A program made the position numbers and the translations under genes. From assembly GCA_964529715.1 (NCBI GenBank), contig CAZGXI010000002.1, positions 62,001 to 126,000 on the forward strand: 64,000 bases of DNA, given 5' to 3'. This document shows positions 53,388-62,417 of this stretch, piece by piece. The DNA comes from CAZGXI01 sp964529715 (GTDB lineage: Bacteria > Chloroflexota > Anaerolineae > Aggregatilineales > Ch27). Below the pieces are notes generated by a model that saw only the letters and a program-made list of their open reading frames with translations, was not told where the DNA came from and ran no database searches. The first letter of the stretch is position 1; each line of letters begins with the position of its first letter.

Positions 53388-54611
53388 TCACTTCCGCGTC
53401 AGCCTGTCCCGTAGGAAAAACATTCCCCCCAAAAACAGCGCCCCGCCAACCGCGACGCCGCCAGCAGCCAGCGCCAGCACCTTTTCCGGCGATTCGCCCG
53501 GCATCACAACCTGCCCGTCGCCATATTCCCTGAACAACCGCCCCCACTTCGTTTGCAGAGCCGCCTCCACACGCCGCCGCCCGACGAACGGATACCAGTA
53601 AACGTTGTGATAGATGTTGCTCGCCATGTAGCTCCACGGGACCAGCGGTGTGCGCAGCAGCAGCGCCTCGAACCCCTTGAGCCAGCCGTGATAAATCATC
53701 TTCTGCCCCCTGCTGGCGAAGGTATCTTCTTGCACGAAGTTCCAGGCCGGTTCCTGGCGGATGTCGTAACCGACCACCTCGATCTGCTCCGGGTCGCCCA
53801 CGCCCAGCCCGCGCTCGTGTGCCAGACGGATAAAGTCCAGGCTCATCGGATTGAAGCCTTGCAATTTGGCGCTCATCGCGTCGATAGCGACCTGATCCGC
53901 CGAAGCCAGCAGGATGTCTTTCTCATGCCAGCGCATGGCGCGCGGGCCAGGCCCATCCCCGGCAAACGTACCATCCATGACGGCAAAGATGCCGGTATGA
54001 ATATCCTGCTGGATTTGCAGCAGGTCCACCACCGTCTCATGGATAACGGCGTGCGTCCAGTGGCGCTTGCGGCTGAGCAAGCCACCGAAGGCATTCTTCA
54101 TCGCACCGGTGATCGTCGTAAACACATGTGTTTTCACGGTCGGGCAGTGGATAATATTCCGCCCGTAGAAGCATTCTGGAATGTACACGCCCTCCGGGTA
54201 GACGCGGTCCAGCACCAGAAAGGGTTCCTTCGGCTCGTAACGCACCCAGCGGAACTGCGGCTCATAAAGATGCCAGTTCTCGACCCCGTATTTGTCCGTC
54301 ACGAAGCGGTGCTTGTTGTTGAATTCGCCCTCGCGCGCGTCCACAACCACCGTATCGTTATGTGCGGCTATCAGGCGCGGGTAACCTGCACTTTGCAACT
54401 CCTGAATGATGCCTTCAAGCTGCCAGGGCGTGCTGGAACAGGCCGGATACCAGGTGTCCCAGGAAATATTCACCTTGATCAAGGTCTCTTTGTCTTGCGG
54501 AAGGGCCTCACGATAGCCCGCCAGCCACATCACCTCGCGGATATCCTGCACCACCGTTTCGGGACGGGTCTTCAGGACGGCGACTTTGCCCCTGCCAGGA
54601 AAATGAGCCAT
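53388..54611 (-). CDS. DUF362-family protein with a C-terminal membrane anchor
   Basis: This 407-residue protein is a DUF362-type protein. It has an N-terminal domain with ETLIKVNISWDTWYPACSST and a middle block IIHCPTVKTHVFTTITGAMKNAFGGLL, the family signature in which a Lys-x-His and Lys-Asn pair recurs. A membrane helix closes the C terminus (ALAAGGVAVGGALFLGGMFFL). No ferredoxin cluster is fused. The role of DUF362 proteins is unknown. The gene has its own promoter. Confidence 0.82.
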   Translation of the reverse strand: MAHFPGRGKVAVLKTRPETVVQDIREVMWLAGYREALPQDKETLIKVNISWDTWYPACSSTPWQLEGIIQELQSAGYPRLIAAHNDTVVVDAREGEFNNKHRFVTDKYGVENWHLYEPQFRWVRYEPKEPFLVLDRVYPEGVYIPECFYGRNIIHCPTVKTHVFTTITGAMKNAFGGLLSRKRHWTHAVIHETVVDLLQIQQDIHTGIFAVMDGTFAGDGPGPRAMRWHEKDILLASADQVAIDAMSAKLQGFNPMSLDFIRLAHERGLGVGDPEQIEVVGYDIRQEPAWNFVQEDTFASRGQKMIYHGWLKGFEALLLRTPLVPWSYMASNIYHNVYWYPFVGRRRVEAALQTKWGRLFREYGDGQVVMPGESPEKVLALAAGGVAVGGALFLGGMFFLRDRLTRK

Positions 54612-54649
54612 GTTCCCCTAATGTCTCCTTGACCAAGCGAACCGGACGC

Positions 54650-54678
54650 AGTATAGCGCAGGCCCCCTGTACTGTCGA
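54650..54678 (-). promoter_or_regulatory. Promoter of the DUF362 gene
   Basis: On the minus strand TCGACA (54678-54673) and TATACT (54655-54650) are spaced 17 bases, 38 bases before the ATG. Confidence 0.6.
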
Positions 54679-54810
54679 TAATTCTTCAGGTCGAGAGACA
54701 AGCTGCGATGCCATATTTTAGACAGACCCAGCCCGCCAACACTCCTGACGGCCAGGTCAGGTTCACAGCGACAGTACCAAAGCCCCACAACTTTGGGGGG
54801 TATTCTAGCG

Positions 54811-54849
54811 TATAATCAGAGTGGCACGGTCGGGCGTAACTGCTACAAT
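54811..54849 (+). promoter_or_regulatory. -10-like boxes upstream of a secreted protein gene
   Basis: TATAAT at 54811-54816 and TACAAT at 54844-54849 are two -10-like hexamers before the ATG at 54903. Neither has a good -35 hexamer at 16-18 bases, so which one is used is unclear. They lie in the 291-base divergent space 54612-54902, which holds no gene I can support. Confidence 0.4.
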
Positions 54850-54902
54850 ACCTGCCGATAGGTTGCTCATTTCCATTTCACTATTCAGAGGAGAATAGAA
54901 AT

Positions 54903-56048
54903 ATGAAACTCCGTATTGTGTCGTTCTTACTCGTTCTGGCTCTGATCTTGAGTCTGGCTCCCATCGCCAGCGCGCAGGGCGGCGCGCCCTGCTACAACCT
55001 GCCTCAGGCAGATTGCAACGTCTTGCTGGCTGCCCAGGCGAATACCGAAGAAAATCTCAATTCGTTCCAGATGCAGTTTATGGTCGATCTCAACATCGGC
55101 GGCCTGAGCACGCTAAGCGCGATGTTTGGCGGTGCGAGCAGCGCCAGCAGCGCCAGCATCGATAATTTCGTCTTCCATGTCGAAGGACAAGGCCCATTCG
55201 CGGCTGATCCTGAGGCAAGCGCAGCAGATGCTATGAATGCCTTCGCCATGGCGCTGGATATGGATGCCAGCGCCGTGATGGGCACCGATGAACAGTCTGG
55301 GCCGCTCAGCTTCGTCATCGTGGACGGCGTGTACTATCAGATCGAACCGCCGATGGACTTGAGCGAAATGGGCATCACCGGCGTGGTCGGCATCACCCTG
55401 GAACAACTGATCACCCTAGCGATGGAACAGGCCGGCATGTCGGGTCTGCCTGGCGGCGCGATGACCCCGGATAACACTACCGGTGTCACTCCTGATGCCA
55501 TGTTGGAGCAGTTCGCCGCCAACGAAGGGCTGATGCAGGCGCTTCAGAATATGCCTGCCGCCGAGGACATCCCCGGCTTCATCAGCCTCGAACGATTGGC
55601 CGACGAGGATGTGTTGGGCCAGACCATGTCGCCCTTCAGCCTATCGGTAGACTTCAGCACGCTCTTTGCTTCGCAGGAATTCCAGACGGTGCTCCAGCAG
55701 GCCATTTCCGGCGCTGCTGAGTCTGATCCCAGCGCCGGACAGATGGGCATGATGATCCCGATGCTGCTGAGCGGGGTCACGCTCACCGCCGACGTGACGC
55801 AGTGGGTCGGCAGCGATCAGTTCATCCACAAGCTCGGCGCTGACATCAACGGCTCGCTGGACCTGGCCGCCCTGATGCCGCCCAGCAGCCAGAGCCAGAA
55901 CGCCCCGCAGATCCCGCCCATCACCTTCGCCCTGCACTTCGAGGTTACGCTGGACCAGCTCAACGGCACGTTCGACATCGTCGCCCCCGAAGGCGCGACC
56001 GTCCTGACCGACGAGCAGCTTCAGCTTCTGGTGCAGGCCGCCCAATAA
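54903..56048 (+). CDS. Secreted protein of unknown function
   Basis: This 381-residue protein has a clear signal peptide (residues 1-24, cut near IASAQ) and no lipobox. The mature part is rich in Met, Ala and Ser, with repeated long beta-strand patterns (FQMQFMVDLNIGG, FALHFEVTLDQLNG). The length and the strand-rich, Met-rich style resemble LppX/LolA-like lipid carriers or DUF6612-type proteins, but I cannot assign the family. GAGGAG stands upstream of the ATG. It is divergent from the DUF362 gene. Confidence 0.68.
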   Translation: MKLRIVSFLLVLALILSLAPIASAQGGAPCYNLPQADCNVLLAAQANTEENLNSFQMQFMVDLNIGGLSTLSAMFGGASSASSASIDNFVFHVEGQGPFAADPEASAADAMNAFAMALDMDASAVMGTDEQSGPLSFVIVDGVYYQIEPPMDLSEMGITGVVGITLEQLITLAMEQAGMSGLPGGAMTPDNTTGVTPDAMLEQFAANEGLMQALQNMPAAEDIPGFISLERLADEDVLGQTMSPFSLSVDFSTLFASQEFQTVLQQAISGAAESDPSAGQMGMMIPMLLSGVTLTADVTQWVGSDQFIHKLGADINGSLDLAALMPPSSQSQNAPQIPPITFALHFEVTLDQLNGTFDIVAPEGATVLTDEQLQLLVQAAQ

Positions 56049-56100
56049 ACCCCGCGCGTGGGGAGCTGGGCACGTCGTGTGAACAGGTAGAGTGAATCAG

Positions 56101-56130
56101 CGGGCCGCCCATTCTGCGATGGGTGGCCCG
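56101..56130 (+). terminator. Hairpin after the secreted protein gene
   Basis: CGGGCCGCCCAT (56101-56112) pairs with ATGGGTGGCCCG (56119-56130), a 12-bp stem with one G-T pair and a 6-base loop. No T-run follows, so it may be a weak terminator. Confidence 0.4.
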
Positions 56131-56204
56131 CTCGCTTGCCCGGCCCTGCCGCTGGTTTTATAATGCGGTTGATTGTATTGTCCACGCCGGTTGGAGGACT
56201 GCCG

Positions 56205-57041
56205 ATGAGTTTTAGTGATGCCGCCGCCCGCCTGAAAAAAGCACGCGCAGACACACAGGCCGCTATAGAGACGGCAGCTGCCCAGGCGACCGAAAGGCCG
56301 CCGGAAAAACCGGTGGACTTTAAGGAATTGTATCTGCTGCGCGCTCGCATTGTGGGTGTCCTGATCCGTGACGCGCGCCTGGCGCGCGGGCGGACCGTCG
56401 AGGCGTGCGCCGAGGCACTGGCGATTGCGCCCGAAACCCTCGTCGCCTGGGAACTGGGCGAGGCTACCCCCGATCTGCCGCAGTTGGAGATCCTGGCGAA
56501 CTACCTGGATGTCCCCGTCAGTCACTTCTGGTCCACGCAAACGCTGACACGAGATGGCAAGACGGGTTTCTTTGCCCAGCAAGAATACGTGGAACTGCGC
56601 CAGCGCGTGATCGGCCTGCTACTCCGTAAGGCGCGCACCGATGCCGGGCTTTCGCTAGAGGACCTGGCCGCCCGAAGTGGCCTTTCTGCTGAACAGCTTA
56701 ACGCCTATGAACTGGGCCAACAGCCCATCCCGCTCGTGGAACTGATGACTCTGGCTTCGGCAACCAATGTCTCGCTACGCTACTTCCTGGACGAAGCCAG
56801 CCGTATTGGCCGCTGGTTGGAACAGCAGGAAGATTTCAAGCGATTCAGCGAAATGCCCGACGAAATGCGCGCTTTTCTCAGCAACCCGGTCAACGCCAGT
56901 TTTGTCGAACTGGCAATGTGGCTGCGTCAATTGGACGTGGACGAACTGCGCGGCATCGGCGAGATGGTCCTCACCCTCACCCGCCTAAAGACCGAGGACC
57001 TGCGCAGCATCGCCGAAGGTATTTTGAACATCACCTACTGA
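56205..57041 (+). CDS. Protein with two XRE-type helix-turn-helix domains
   Basis: This 278-residue protein has two Cro/C1-like domains. The first is at about residues 45-105 (RIVGVLIRDARLARGRTVEACAE) and the second at about 125-185 (VIGLLLRKARTDAGLSLEDLA). A helical tail with LRQLDVDELRGIGEM follows. Two HTH units in one chain suggest binding to a repeated or extended operator. The ATG at 56205 has GGAGG 8 bases upstream. A TPR protein follows 28 bases later, so the two may work together. Target genes are unknown. Confidence 0.8.
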   Translation: MSFSDAAARLKKARADTQAAIETAAAQATERPPEKPVDFKELYLLRARIVGVLIRDARLARGRTVEACAEALAIAPETLVAWELGEATPDLPQLEILANYLDVPVSHFWSTQTLTRDGKTGFFAQQEYVELRQRVIGLLLRKARTDAGLSLEDLAARSGLSAEQLNAYELGQQPIPLVELMTLASATNVSLRYFLDEASRIGRWLEQQEDFKRFSEMPDEMRAFLSNPVNASFVELAMWLRQLDVDELRGIGEMVLTLTRLKTEDLRSIAEGILNITY

Positions 57042-57069
57042 CGAGGGAACACCCCAGGAGTAGAAGCAC

Positions 57070-57630
57070 GTGGCAAACGCAGAGGAACTGCAAGCACAGG
57101 GTATTCAGCGTTTTCATCAAAAAGATTACGAAGCTGCTGCCGAATTGTTCCGTCAGGCACATGCGGCTTACCAGGAAGACGGCAAGCCGGATATGGCCGC
57201 TGAAATGCTCACCAATATCGGCCTGGTTCACCGCGCCCTCGGTGAACACGACCGGGCAGCAGCCCTGATGCAGGAAGCACGCGAGGTCTTTGTAAGCACC
57301 GGCGACCGTAAACGGGAGGCACAGGTCCTGGGCAATCTGGGCGGTGTGTACGCAGCGCAGGGCAACACCGAACAGGCCATGACCTGCTACCGTCAGGCCG
57401 CCGATACATTTCTGGAACTGGGCGAAGACGAGCTTTACGGCCAGACCCTCCTCGCCCTGGGGGACCTGCAAATGCGCAAAGGCAAGTTCATGGCCGGGGC
57501 AGCCACCTACGAGGTCGGCCTGGACAGCGTGAAAGACCTGTCGCCCACGCAGAAAGTACTCAAAGGACTGATGGGCATCCGCCGCCGCTTGACCGGCATG
57601 GGCGCGCCGCCGCCCGACAAGAAAGAGTAA
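57070..57630 (+). CDS. TPR-repeat protein
   Basis: This 186-residue protein has about three or four TPR units (for example AAELFRQAHAAYQEDGKPD, LTNIGLVHRALGEHDRAAAL and LGNLGGVYAAQGNTEQAMTC) and a basic tail ending PPPDKKE. The GTG at 57070 follows AGGAG at 10 bases. There is no signal peptide, so it is a cytoplasmic scaffold. It lies between the double-XRE gene and the class II aldolase gene (10 bases apart). Confidence 0.82.
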   Translation: MANAEELQAQGIQRFHQKDYEAAAELFRQAHAAYQEDGKPDMAAEMLTNIGLVHRALGEHDRAAALMQEAREVFVSTGDRKREAQVLGNLGGVYAAQGNTEQAMTCYRQAADTFLELGEDELYGQTLLALGDLQMRKGKFMAGAATYEVGLDSVKDLSPTQKVLKGLMGIRRRLTGMGAPPPDKKE

Positions 57631-57640
57631 CCCTCACGCG

Positions 57641-58606
57641 ATGACGCTGATCACACGGCGCGAAGAGGCGCTCGAATATACCCGTTTGTTCCGTCAGCAG
57701 GGCGTCAGCATGGCGATCTTCTGCACGGCGTCGCACTGGAACACCGAAGCCATTCTGTTGGCCGGAAAGCAGATCGCAGAGAAATACCACCTTGCCCGCG
57801 TACCGCTGGCCGTCGCCATGACCTACACCTATCCCCATATGCCGCAGGCCAAACGCATCACCTACAGCGGCGATCCGGTGGCGGGATTTCTCTCCAACAT
57901 GGCGCATCTCAAGGCGCTATGCGGCGGGCCAGACTCACCGTATGCGAACGTGGCCGTGCTGCCGCACCTGGATCACGCCGATCCTCAGCGTGACCGCTGG
58001 GCGCTGATCGAAGGACTGCCGCACCTGGCAACCGTGATGTTCGACGCGCAAAAGTACCCGCTCGAACAGAACATTGCCTGGACGCGCGACTATGTGGCGA
58101 CCTATGGCGATCAGGTACTGGTCGAAGGCATCATCGAGGAATTGAGCGTGGCCGGGCGCGCGCAGGCCGTCCAGCAAGACGCCTACATCGAGAAGGCCAT
58201 CCGTTACCTGGCGGAGACCGGGGTTGATTTCCTGGTGGCCGACCTGGGCACAGAACAACAATCCAACCAGGTAGGCGGCGCTCGCTACCTCAAGGAACGG
58301 GCGCAGGCGCTCACAGCAGGTTTGGGCGAGGCGCGGCTGGTGCTGCACGGCACATCCAGCCTGACGCGCGAGCAGATGCAGGGGTTGGCTGCCGACGGCG
58401 TGATTCGTGTGAACATGTGGACACGCATCGTCCGCGAGGCGGGCCAGCACGCCGCGCGCCAACTTATTGCCCGACAGGCCGCCATCGCAGCCGGCGATTT
58501 CGAAGCCGCTGAGTCGCGTCAGTATCTATACGACTCCATCGAAGCCGCCGCTGCCATCATGGTCGAGGTGATGGAAATCCTCGGCTATCCCCGATTGGGC
58601 ACGTAA
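57641..58606 (+). CDS. Class II fructose-bisphosphate aldolase family protein
   Basis: This 321-residue enzyme should cleave or form a ketose (bis)phosphate with zinc. It has the metal-ligand region VLPHLDHADPQRD, a loop with LVEGIIEEL, and the phosphate-binding block LVLHGTSSLTREQMQGL. GVIRVNMWTRIVREAG then matches the family (INxxT) region. The substrate may be fructose-1,6-bisphosphate or another ketose-1,6- or 1-phosphate. It is followed by an FGGY sugar kinase gene on the same strand. Confidence 0.87.
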   Translation: MTLITRREEALEYTRLFRQQGVSMAIFCTASHWNTEAILLAGKQIAEKYHLARVPLAVAMTYTYPHMPQAKRITYSGDPVAGFLSNMAHLKALCGGPDSPYANVAVLPHLDHADPQRDRWALIEGLPHLATVMFDAQKYPLEQNIAWTRDYVATYGDQVLVEGIIEELSVAGRAQAVQQDAYIEKAIRYLAETGVDFLVADLGTEQQSNQVGGARYLKERAQALTAGLGEARLVLHGTSSLTREQMQGLAADGVIRVNMWTRIVREAGQHAARQLIARQAAIAAGDFEAAESRQYLYDSIEAAAAIMVEVMEILGYPRLGT

Positions 58607-58693
58607 GTTTTGCGGCATAGCACGCCCGATGCGCGGAGGACTTTGTGTCGGGCGTCGTTTGCGCTCCTGACGATTCACGAGGACGGTCTTTGC

Positions 58694-60190
58694 ATGAGCC
58701 TGATTGGAATCGATGTCGGCACGACCGGCTGCAAAGTGATCGCCATCCGTGACGATGGGGCGATCCTGGCCTCGGCGCAACGGGAATACGACATTCTGCG
58801 CCCACAGCCCGGCTGGGCAGAACTGGATAGCCGGCAGGTCTGGAATTGTATCCGTGAGGCACTCCGGGAAGTCACCGCGCAGACGAAAAACAACCCGGCA
58901 GCCGCGTTGTGCGTCTCGTCAATGGGCGAGGCTATGACCCCCGTTTCGGCAGATCGGCGCATCCTGGGCAATTGCCTGCTCGGTTTTGACACGCGCGGCG
59001 CAGAAACGCTCGCCCGATTGGGTGAACTTGACCCGCTGATTTTCTTCGAACGCAGCGGCAATGTGCCCAGCACCATCTACGGCGGCCCCAAGCTGATCTG
59101 GCTGCGCGACCACCGCCCGGACCTGTTCCGACAAACCTACAAATTTCTCAACTGGGCCGATCTGGTCGCTTACCTGCTTGGCGGCGACCCGGTTACGGAC
59201 TACTCGCTGGCGAACCGCAGCCTGTTCTTCGATCTGCGGGGAGAATGCTGGTCACAGGCGACGCTGGACTGGGTGGGAATGCCAGCGGAAAAACTACCCG
59301 GCCTGGCGCAGGCCGGAACCGTTACAGGGACGGTCGCCGCACCGGTCGCAGAAGACCTGGGCCTGCCGCGCAGCGCGAAGGTGGTCATCGGGGCACATGA
59401 TCAGTGCGCCAACGCCGTCGGCGCGGGTGTTATCCGGGGCGGGATGGCACTTTACGGTCTGGGAACGTACATCTGCATCGCCCCGACCTATGACACCATC
59501 CCTGCCACTGCCACAATGATGCAGTCCCGGCTCAACGTGGAACATCACGCCCTGCCCGGCCTATACGTGAGCTTTTACCATAACCTGACCGGCGGCGCGC
59601 TGCTCAAGTGGTTCCGCAATACCTTTGCCCGCGCCGAACACGAGGCAGCAAAGGCACGCGGCGAAGACGTATATGACCTGCTGCTGGCAGAAATGCCCGC
59701 CGAGCCGACCGACCTGCTGGTGTTGCCTCACTTTGCGCCTACCGGTCCACCGTATTATGACGACGACGCACGCGGCCTGATCGTCGGGCTGACGCTGGAA
59801 ACCACGCGCGGCGAGTTTGTTAAAGGGCTGCTAGAAGGCGTGACTTACTACTTCCGCGACGGTGTCGAGCGTATGACCCAGGCGGGAATCAACATCGCGG
59901 AATACCGCGTCACGGGCGGCGGGGCGCGCTCGGATGCCTGGCTGCAAATCAAAGCTGATATTCTGGGCAGGCCGCTGACCCGCCCAAAAGTCACGCAGGC
60001 GGGGGCGCTGGGCGCAGCGATCCTGGGTGGGGTCGGAGCAGGCGTTTACGCATCGGCAGAACAGGCGATTGCCGCATTGGTGCAGGTAGACCGCACCTTT
60101 GAACCCGATCCGCGCCGCCACGCGCTCTACACCGAACGATTCGCCCGCTATCCGCTGCTCTACCCATTCTGGCAGACGCTCAATTCTTAA
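58694..60190 (+). CDS. FGGY-family carbohydrate kinase
   Basis: This 498-residue kinase resembles xylulokinase and related ketose/polyol kinases. The N-terminal phosphate loop is GIDVGTTGCKVIAI, the catalytic Asp lies in IGAHDQCANAVGAG, and the second nucleotide block is VTGGGARSDAWLQIKADILG. The ATG at 58694 has GAGGAC upstream; the longer frame is not supported. It probably phosphorylates a sugar whose product enters the class II aldolase. The exact sugar cannot be read. Confidence 0.87.
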   Translation: MSLIGIDVGTTGCKVIAIRDDGAILASAQREYDILRPQPGWAELDSRQVWNCIREALREVTAQTKNNPAAALCVSSMGEAMTPVSADRRILGNCLLGFDTRGAETLARLGELDPLIFFERSGNVPSTIYGGPKLIWLRDHRPDLFRQTYKFLNWADLVAYLLGGDPVTDYSLANRSLFFDLRGECWSQATLDWVGMPAEKLPGLAQAGTVTGTVAAPVAEDLGLPRSAKVVIGAHDQCANAVGAGVIRGGMALYGLGTYICIAPTYDTIPATATMMQSRLNVEHHALPGLYVSFYHNLTGGALLKWFRNTFARAEHEAAKARGEDVYDLLLAEMPAEPTDLLVLPHFAPTGPPYYDDDARGLIVGLTLETTRGEFVKGLLEGVTYYFRDGVERMTQAGINIAEYRVTGGGARSDAWLQIKADILGRPLTRPKVTQAGALGAAILGGVGAGVYASAEQAIAALVQVDRTFEPDPRRHALYTERFARYPLLYPFWQTLNS

Positions 60191-60195
60191 CAAAA

Positions 60196-60221
60196 CAGGG
60201 GCGACGCCTGTGTCGCCCCTG
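60196..60221. terminator. Bidirectional terminator between convergent genes
   Basis: CAGGGGCGAC (60196-60205) pairs with GTCGCCCCTG (60212-60221) around a 6-base loop. On the minus strand TTTTGTT follows, so it serves the EF-G-like gene as well as the FGGY kinase. Its arm resembles those at 7834 and 49796. Confidence 0.65.
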
Positions 60222-60249
60222 CTGCCAGCTATTAATAACCCCAGACGGG

Positions 60250-62328
60250 TTAGTCCTCGGCTTCCTTTTCCTTCTGCGCAGCGGCGATGATTTCCTGCGC
60301 CAGATGCGGGGGCACCTGCTCATAGTGGCTGAATTCTACCGTATACACGCCACGCCCGCCGGTCATGGAACGCAGGTCGTTGCCGTAGCGCAGCATTTCG
60401 GACTGCGGCACCTGCGCTGTGACCACACTCTTGCCGCCTACGTTATCCATGCCCTGCACGCGCCCACGCCGGGTGTTCATGTCGCTCATAATGTCGCCCA
60501 TGTACGCCTCCGGCACGCTGACGCGCACATTGAGAATCGGCTCCAACAACACCGGCCCGGCGGCGCGGAAGCATTCCTTGAACGATTCCCGTCCGGCGAT
60601 CTGGAAGGCAATATCCTTCGAGTCCACCGGATGTTCCTTGCCGTCGAAGACAACCGCCTTCGTGTCTACGACCGGATAGCCCGCGATCACGCCGGTTTCC
60701 AATACCTGGCGCACGCCCTTTTCGGTAGACTGGACAAACGGCTGTGAGATGGCGCCGCCGACGATCTCCGAAGCAAACTCGAACCCCGCGCCGCGCTCCA
60801 ACGGCTCGACGCGCAGGTGCACTTCGGCGAACTGGCCCGCGCCGCCGGTCTGCTTCTTGTGGCGATAAACGCTGCTCGCGGTGCGGGTGATCGTCTCCAG
60901 ATACGGCACTTTCGGGATGGCGGTATCCAAGCCCACGCCCAACTGCTCAGCGCGGCTGATGGCGATATTGATGTGCGCCTCTCCCATACCTTCCAGGATC
61001 GTCTGCTTGGTCGCAGGTTCCTGCCGCCAGCGCAACGTGGGATCGGCCTCGCACAGACTGGTCAGAACCGTGCCCATCTTGGCGCTGTCGGCCTGGGTAC
61101 GTGGCGTGAGCGCCACCGCATAAAGCGGCGTTGGGAATTCGGGCCGAGTGACCTCCACCACTTTATCTTTGGTGGTCAGCGTATCGCCGGTATTAGTCTT
61201 GCTCAGCTTGGCCGCCGCAGCGATGTCTCCGGCGTGCAATTCGGTTACCGGAAGCTGTTCCTTGCCCCGCATCACCAGCAGCGTCCCAACGCGCTCCTCA
61301 ACCTGTTTGGTGCTGTTGTAATAGCGCGTGTCCGAGGTCATGTGACCGGAGAACAGGCGGAAATAATTGAGCGTGCCCACGAAGCGGTCGGTGGTAGACT
61401 TAAAGACATAAGCCGCCACTGGGCCATCGTCAGAAAGCGGCGTGGGCAGGTATTCCGTCCCGTCGTCGGCCATGACCTGAACCGGGCGCATCTCCGGGGC
61501 AGGCGCATAGATGATCAGAGCTTCGAGCAGCGGCACAATGCCGATGTTGTGAGTTGAGCTGACGGCAAACACCGGAACGGTGTGCAGTTCGGGATTACGG
61601 GCAGCTTTGCGCATCCCCTCACGGATTTCTTCCAATGAAAGATCGCCCTCGGCAAAATACTTCTCGATCAGGGCATCATCCGATTCTGCCGCTGCCTCGA
61701 CCAGCGCCATACGCGCTTCTGCGATCTCATCGGCCATCTCCACCGGCACTTCCGACGGTGCCTTGCCCTCGGCCAGATAAGCTTTTTGCGTCACCAAGTT
61801 AACCACGCCCTTGAAGGCGTGCTCCTGGCCGATAGGCAGCATCACCGGGACGAACTTATAGCCAGGAAAGGCCGCCCGCAGGGATTGGAGCGCCCGGCCA
61901 AAGTTGGCGTTTTCGCGGTCCATCTTGTTGACGACCGCAATCAAGGGCAGGTTATTCTGCGCCGCCACCTGCCAGGCAATTTCTGTACCGACCTCCACTC
62001 CCGCCACCGAATCGACCACGACAACGGCGGCATCGGCCACGCGCAGGGCATTGATCACTTCCCCCTGGAAGTCGGTATAACCGGGGGTATCGAGGATGTT
62101 GATTTTGTGGTCGTCAAACTCGCAGGGCAAAACCGCAGTGCTGATCGACAGGCCGCGCTGCTTTTCGTCCTCCTCAAAATCCGAGACGGTGTTCTTTTCC
62201 TCCACCCGGCCCAGGCGCGTGATCGCACCGGTGTTGAACAAGCAAGCCTCCGCCAGCGATGTCTTGCCTGCGCCCTGATGACCGATCAGGGCAACATTCC
62301 TCAATCTATCTGTTGTGTAGACCTTCAC
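60250..62328 (-). CDS. Elongation factor G-like GTPase (EF-G2 type)
   Basis: This 692-residue protein has the five EF-G domains. G1 is GHQGAGKTS at 16-24 (normal EF-G: AHIDAGKTT), G3 is DTPGYTDF with Tyr84 where EF-G and EF-Tu have the catalytic His, and G4 is NKMD at 134-137. The later domain IV/V blocks (HVDF-like position, SMTGGRGVYTVEFSHYEQVP) are present. It belongs to the EF-G2 paralogue group whose cell role is not fully clear. The GTG at 62328 has GGAGG 10 bases upstream. It is unlikely to be the main translocase. Confidence 0.88.
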   Translation of the reverse strand: MKVYTTDRLRNVALIGHQGAGKTSLAEACLFNTGAITRLGRVEEKNTVSDFEEDEKQRGLSISTAVLPCEFDDHKINILDTPGYTDFQGEVINALRVADAAVVVVDSVAGVEVGTEIAWQVAAQNNLPLIAVVNKMDRENANFGRALQSLRAAFPGYKFVPVMLPIGQEHAFKGVVNLVTQKAYLAEGKAPSEVPVEMADEIAEARMALVEAAAESDDALIEKYFAEGDLSLEEIREGMRKAARNPELHTVPVFAVSSTHNIGIVPLLEALIIYAPAPEMRPVQVMADDGTEYLPTPLSDDGPVAAYVFKSTTDRFVGTLNYFRLFSGHMTSDTRYYNSTKQVEERVGTLLVMRGKEQLPVTELHAGDIAAAAKLSKTNTGDTLTTKDKVVEVTRPEFPTPLYAVALTPRTQADSAKMGTVLTSLCEADPTLRWRQEPATKQTILEGMGEAHINIAISRAEQLGVGLDTAIPKVPYLETITRTASSVYRHKKQTGGAGQFAEVHLRVEPLERGAGFEFASEIVGGAISQPFVQSTEKGVRQVLETGVIAGYPVVDTKAVVFDGKEHPVDSKDIAFQIAGRESFKECFRAAGPVLLEPILNVRVSVPEAYMGDIMSDMNTRRGRVQGMDNVGGKSVVTAQVPQSEMLRYGNDLRSMTGGRGVYTVEFSHYEQVPPHLAQEIIAAAQKEKEAED

Positions 62329-62417
62329 TGAGTTCTAACCTCCAAACGGGGAGTCACGGCCAGGTCGCCGCCTGGCGGAAAATGTTGAGCCGATTCTAAG
62401 AGATGTATAGGGGCTTG

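Noticed and set aside
53553..54632. 359-codon plus-strand frame opposite the DUF362 gene
   Set aside because: The minus-strand gene carries the family signature, a ribosome site and a promoter; the plus frame has none.
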